Assembly: GCA_032622095.1 (NCBI GenBank)
Contig: CP136067.1
Span: forward strand, 178,654,556-178,718,555
Source of the DNA: Siphonodentalium dalli
Taxonomy: Eukaryota > Mollusca > Scaphopoda > Gadilida > Siphonodentaliidae
Reading direction: 5' to 3'
Length of the DNA: 64,000 bases
The position numbers and the translations under genes are program-made. A model generated the notes under the pieces. The model had not been told where the DNA came from and ran no database searches. It was given only the letters and a program-made list of their open reading frames with translations. Of this stretch, positions 63,609-64,000 are shown piece by piece (the first letter of the stretch is position 1; each line of letters starts with the position of its first letter).

Positions 63609-63746
63609 AGATCTTCAACTCGTTATGTTGGGATATAATCTCGTTTGATAAATTTGATTCACAACTCGTCTACGACTCGTTGAGAATAAAATTTATGAAA
63701 CTCATTTCATAAAATTTTGTATCTCAACATGACGAGTTGGAGATCT
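63609..63746. repeat. Inverted repeat with nested ACTCGT motifs
   Basis: The outer arms AGATCTTCAACTCGT and ACGAGTTGGAGATCT pair with one mismatch and continue through TATGTTG / CAACATG. Inside lie further copies (CAACTCGTCTACGACTCGTTG) and an inner AAATTTATGAAACTCATTTC hairpin. Here the outermost ACTCGT is complementary, while the central pair is in the same orientation. Confidence 0.75.
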
Positions 63747-63926
63747 TCTATAGTTGAATTTTGTGCTAAATCCACCATTTTCCTACATTTATGGAAACTA
63801 TGGGGTCGTGCATCCCAGTTCGCAGCCAAATTGCACTCGTAGCAACATTACAGCAAATGCTCAGTCTCTCGATTAAATTTGTTTTGCAACCTTTTTCGCT
63901 GGCTTGTTTTTAGTAAATAATGACAC

Positions 63927-64000
63927 ATAAGCCTGCCTTTCTATATGACATTAACATGATCACTCAATCGCTCCTTATAAGCCTGCCTTTCTATATGACA
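63927..64000 (+). repeat. Direct repeat at the window edge, 50-bp period
   Basis: A 24-bp string starting ATAAGCCTGCCTTTCTATAT occurs at 63927 and 63977. The second copy ends exactly at the window edge, so a tandem array may continue beyond it. Confidence 0.6.

Overview
The window is nuclear DNA of a metazoan, most likely a marine lophotrochozoan and probably a mollusc. Evidence: AT-rich intergenic DNA without operons, spliced-looking exons (a CG|GTAAGTA donor and a pyrimidine-rich AG acceptor), and a mobile-element set familiar from bivalve and limpet genomes (animal-type Crypton, a LINE whose ORF1 has zinc knuckles plus an SGNH esterase-like domain, Helitron-like elements, MITEs). The taxon is inferred from protein style, not from a search. 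Almost nothing here is a healthy gene: the window is dominated by satellite DNA and decayed mobile elements.

Layout. 1-2742: first coding exon of a secreted PAN/apple-like gene (minus strand), a small tandem duplication, a 217-bp near-perfect palindrome and the 3' tail of a LINE. 2743-27816: about 25 kb of satellite with a 63-bp monomer (about 380 copies). It has nested higher-order duplications and is interrupted twice by the same roughly 550-bp cassette (a TA-flanked MITE followed by a long palindrome). 27817-32600: a fold-back element made of two palindromes in inverted orientation, an LTR-retrotransposon gag remnant and small duplications. 32615-35525: a broken Crypton tyrosine-recombinase gene between inverted copies of a short motif. 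35.5-40.7 kb: mostly unassigned DNA with a 346-bp duplication and an RT fragment. 40.7-42.75 kb: two tandem 1025-bp copies of an HtrL/YibB-like glycosyltransferase-related exon, both damaged.

43.1-49.75 kb: a nearly full-length but decayed two-ORF LINE on the minus strand. ORF1 carries CCHC knuckles and an SGNH domain; ORF2 carries an APE endonuclease, RT and a C-terminal domain. ORF1 is split by later insertions. 49.8-56.7 kb: intergenic DNA with a 160-bp tandem repeat carrying YY1-like cores and clusters of GCTTAAGC palindromes. 56.7-61.6 kb: adjacent and nested Helitron-like elements between two direct copies of a ~360-bp segment. 62-64 kb: a 68-bp tandem repeat and further palindromes.

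The most interesting unexplained theme is a set of long palindromes (centres near 1425, 18168, 21049, 62770, 63678). In several of them the hexamer ACTCGT/ACGAGT lies at mirrored positions in both arms but in the same orientation, so the palindrome is broken mainly there. Boundaries come from reading by eye; copy numbers and frameshift positions are approximate.
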